Source: Nocardia salmonicida NBRC 13393
Lineage (GTDB): Bacteria > Actinomycetota > Actinomycetes > Mycobacteriales > Mycobacteriaceae
DNA: 41,395 nt
Direction of reading: 5' to 3'
Assembly: GCF_001613085.1 (NCBI RefSeq)
Contig: NZ_BDBR01000069.1
Coordinates: forward strand, 1-41,395
The notes below the pieces were generated by a model that ran no database searches, had not been told where the DNA came from, and saw only the letters and a program-made list of their open reading frames with translations. Numbering within the stretch: position 1 is the stretch's first letter; each line of letters begins with the position of its first letter. Below, one piece after another: positions 41,023-41,395 of the stretch. The position numbers and the translations under genes are program-made.

Positions 41023-41395
41023 CAACGCTCGCCGACCGACCGGACCTGCGATGCCTGCCAAACATCCTCGCGCGGCGTGCTGGCGTCCTGGTCGAGCGGT
41101 CGAAATCACCGGGCCGACAGGTGGGCAGGCGCCGAAGCAGATTCGCCGCCGACGATGCCGCATGTCGGCGAGTTCTTCGTCGCTGCATGCTCCGGGGATG
41201 CGGCGAGCTCTGAAGACTACTGGCCGCCGGCGTGGTGTCGTGGATCGACGCCGGTGGCGCGACCACCGGTTTGCACCGGCGGACCCACATCGTCAGATCG
41301 GATAGGAATCCGCGATGACCAGGCGTTTTCCGGTTACCCATGTTTTGTGTGTCCTGCCGAGGGCACGAACCTGCGACGCGCGTCTGGATACACCT
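41023..41395. other. Right-end region, no gene recognised
   Basis: About 370 bases up to the end of the window. Open frames on both strands are Arg-rich and without motifs. No tRNA or insertion sequence is visible. Confidence 0.45.

Noticed and set aside
40889..41341. 150-aa minus-strand open frame at the right end
   Set aside because: Arg-rich, overlaps the TetR 3' end antisense and shows no motif.

Overview
The window comes from a high-GC, mycolate-type actinomycete, most likely Nocardia or a close relative. The evidence is an EspG / PPE-like / YbaB / WXG100-type substrate cluster, a near-consensus IdeR iron box, a FadE5-type acyl-CoA dehydrogenase, PucR and TetR regulators, a Methyltransf_19 (DUF574) enzyme and a DUF732 lipoprotein. 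No rRNA, tRNA, CRISPR array or intact insertion sequence was seen. Genus is an inference from gene content.

Layout, left to right. (1) 1-2461, minus strand: the start of a multi-HAMP sensor kinase that runs off the window, a MEDS + HATPase anti-sigma-type sensor and a small DUF732 lipoprotein. (2) 2867-4125: a broken CYP102-like P450 (5' truncation plus frameshift) and a strong hairpin. (3) 4485-9273, minus strand: a compact six-gene operon behind an IdeR/DtxR box. It encodes a lipoprotein binding protein, a FecCD permease and an ATPase, followed by two amidotransferase-fold-like proteins and an FmdE-like protein. Every junction overlaps by 4-20 bases. (4) 9406-16836: a type VII secretion substrate block (EspG chaperone, 851-aa PPE/WXG-like protein with heptad repeats, YbaB-like, EspC-like, CpnT-N-like WXG100 protein), with a divergent YezG-like immunity-type gene. 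No Ecc secretion machinery is in view. (5) 16980-18895: an MltB-type lytic transglycosylase and a LacI remnant.

(6) 19140-25195: a TetR gene with two matching operators around its promoter, then a lipid/xenobiotic catabolic operon: SDR, acyl-CoA synthetase, Baeyer-Villiger monooxygenase and secretory lipase. The last two are fused and disabled by two frameshifts and a nonsense codon. The gene set resembles the mycobacterial mymA locus. (7) 25200-26661, minus strand: an unknown four-TM protein and a coupled small gene whose 3' end is cut off by the lipase remnant. (8) 27135-28541: a probable threonine-sensing transcription attenuator (leaderless Thr-codon leader peptide, competing hairpins, terminator) in front of a short threonyl-tRNA synthetase lacking TGS and editing domains. 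(9) 28338-31408: a scrambled stretch with an isochorismatase-like gene reading into ThrRS antisense, a methyltransferase with a foreign-looking tail, an NTF2-like protein, a truncated uridine-kinase-like P-loop gene and, tail-to-tail with it, an internally deleted cysS remnant.

(10) 31596-35249: a zinc-ribbon membrane protein, a Methyltransf_19 enzyme, an AHSA1/SRPBCC protein and a secreted class-2 lipase. (11) 35257-41022: two convergent PucR regulators, a FadE5-like acyl-CoA dehydrogenase and a TetR regulator.

The two most interesting systems are the iron-regulated ABC/FmdE-like operon and the Thr attenuator on an editing-less ThrRS. The many pseudogenes (P450, LacI, BVMO, lipase, cysS, kinase, probably one methyltransferase) mark an accessory region under decay. 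All calls rest on reading the sequence and recalled family knowledge; no searches were run.
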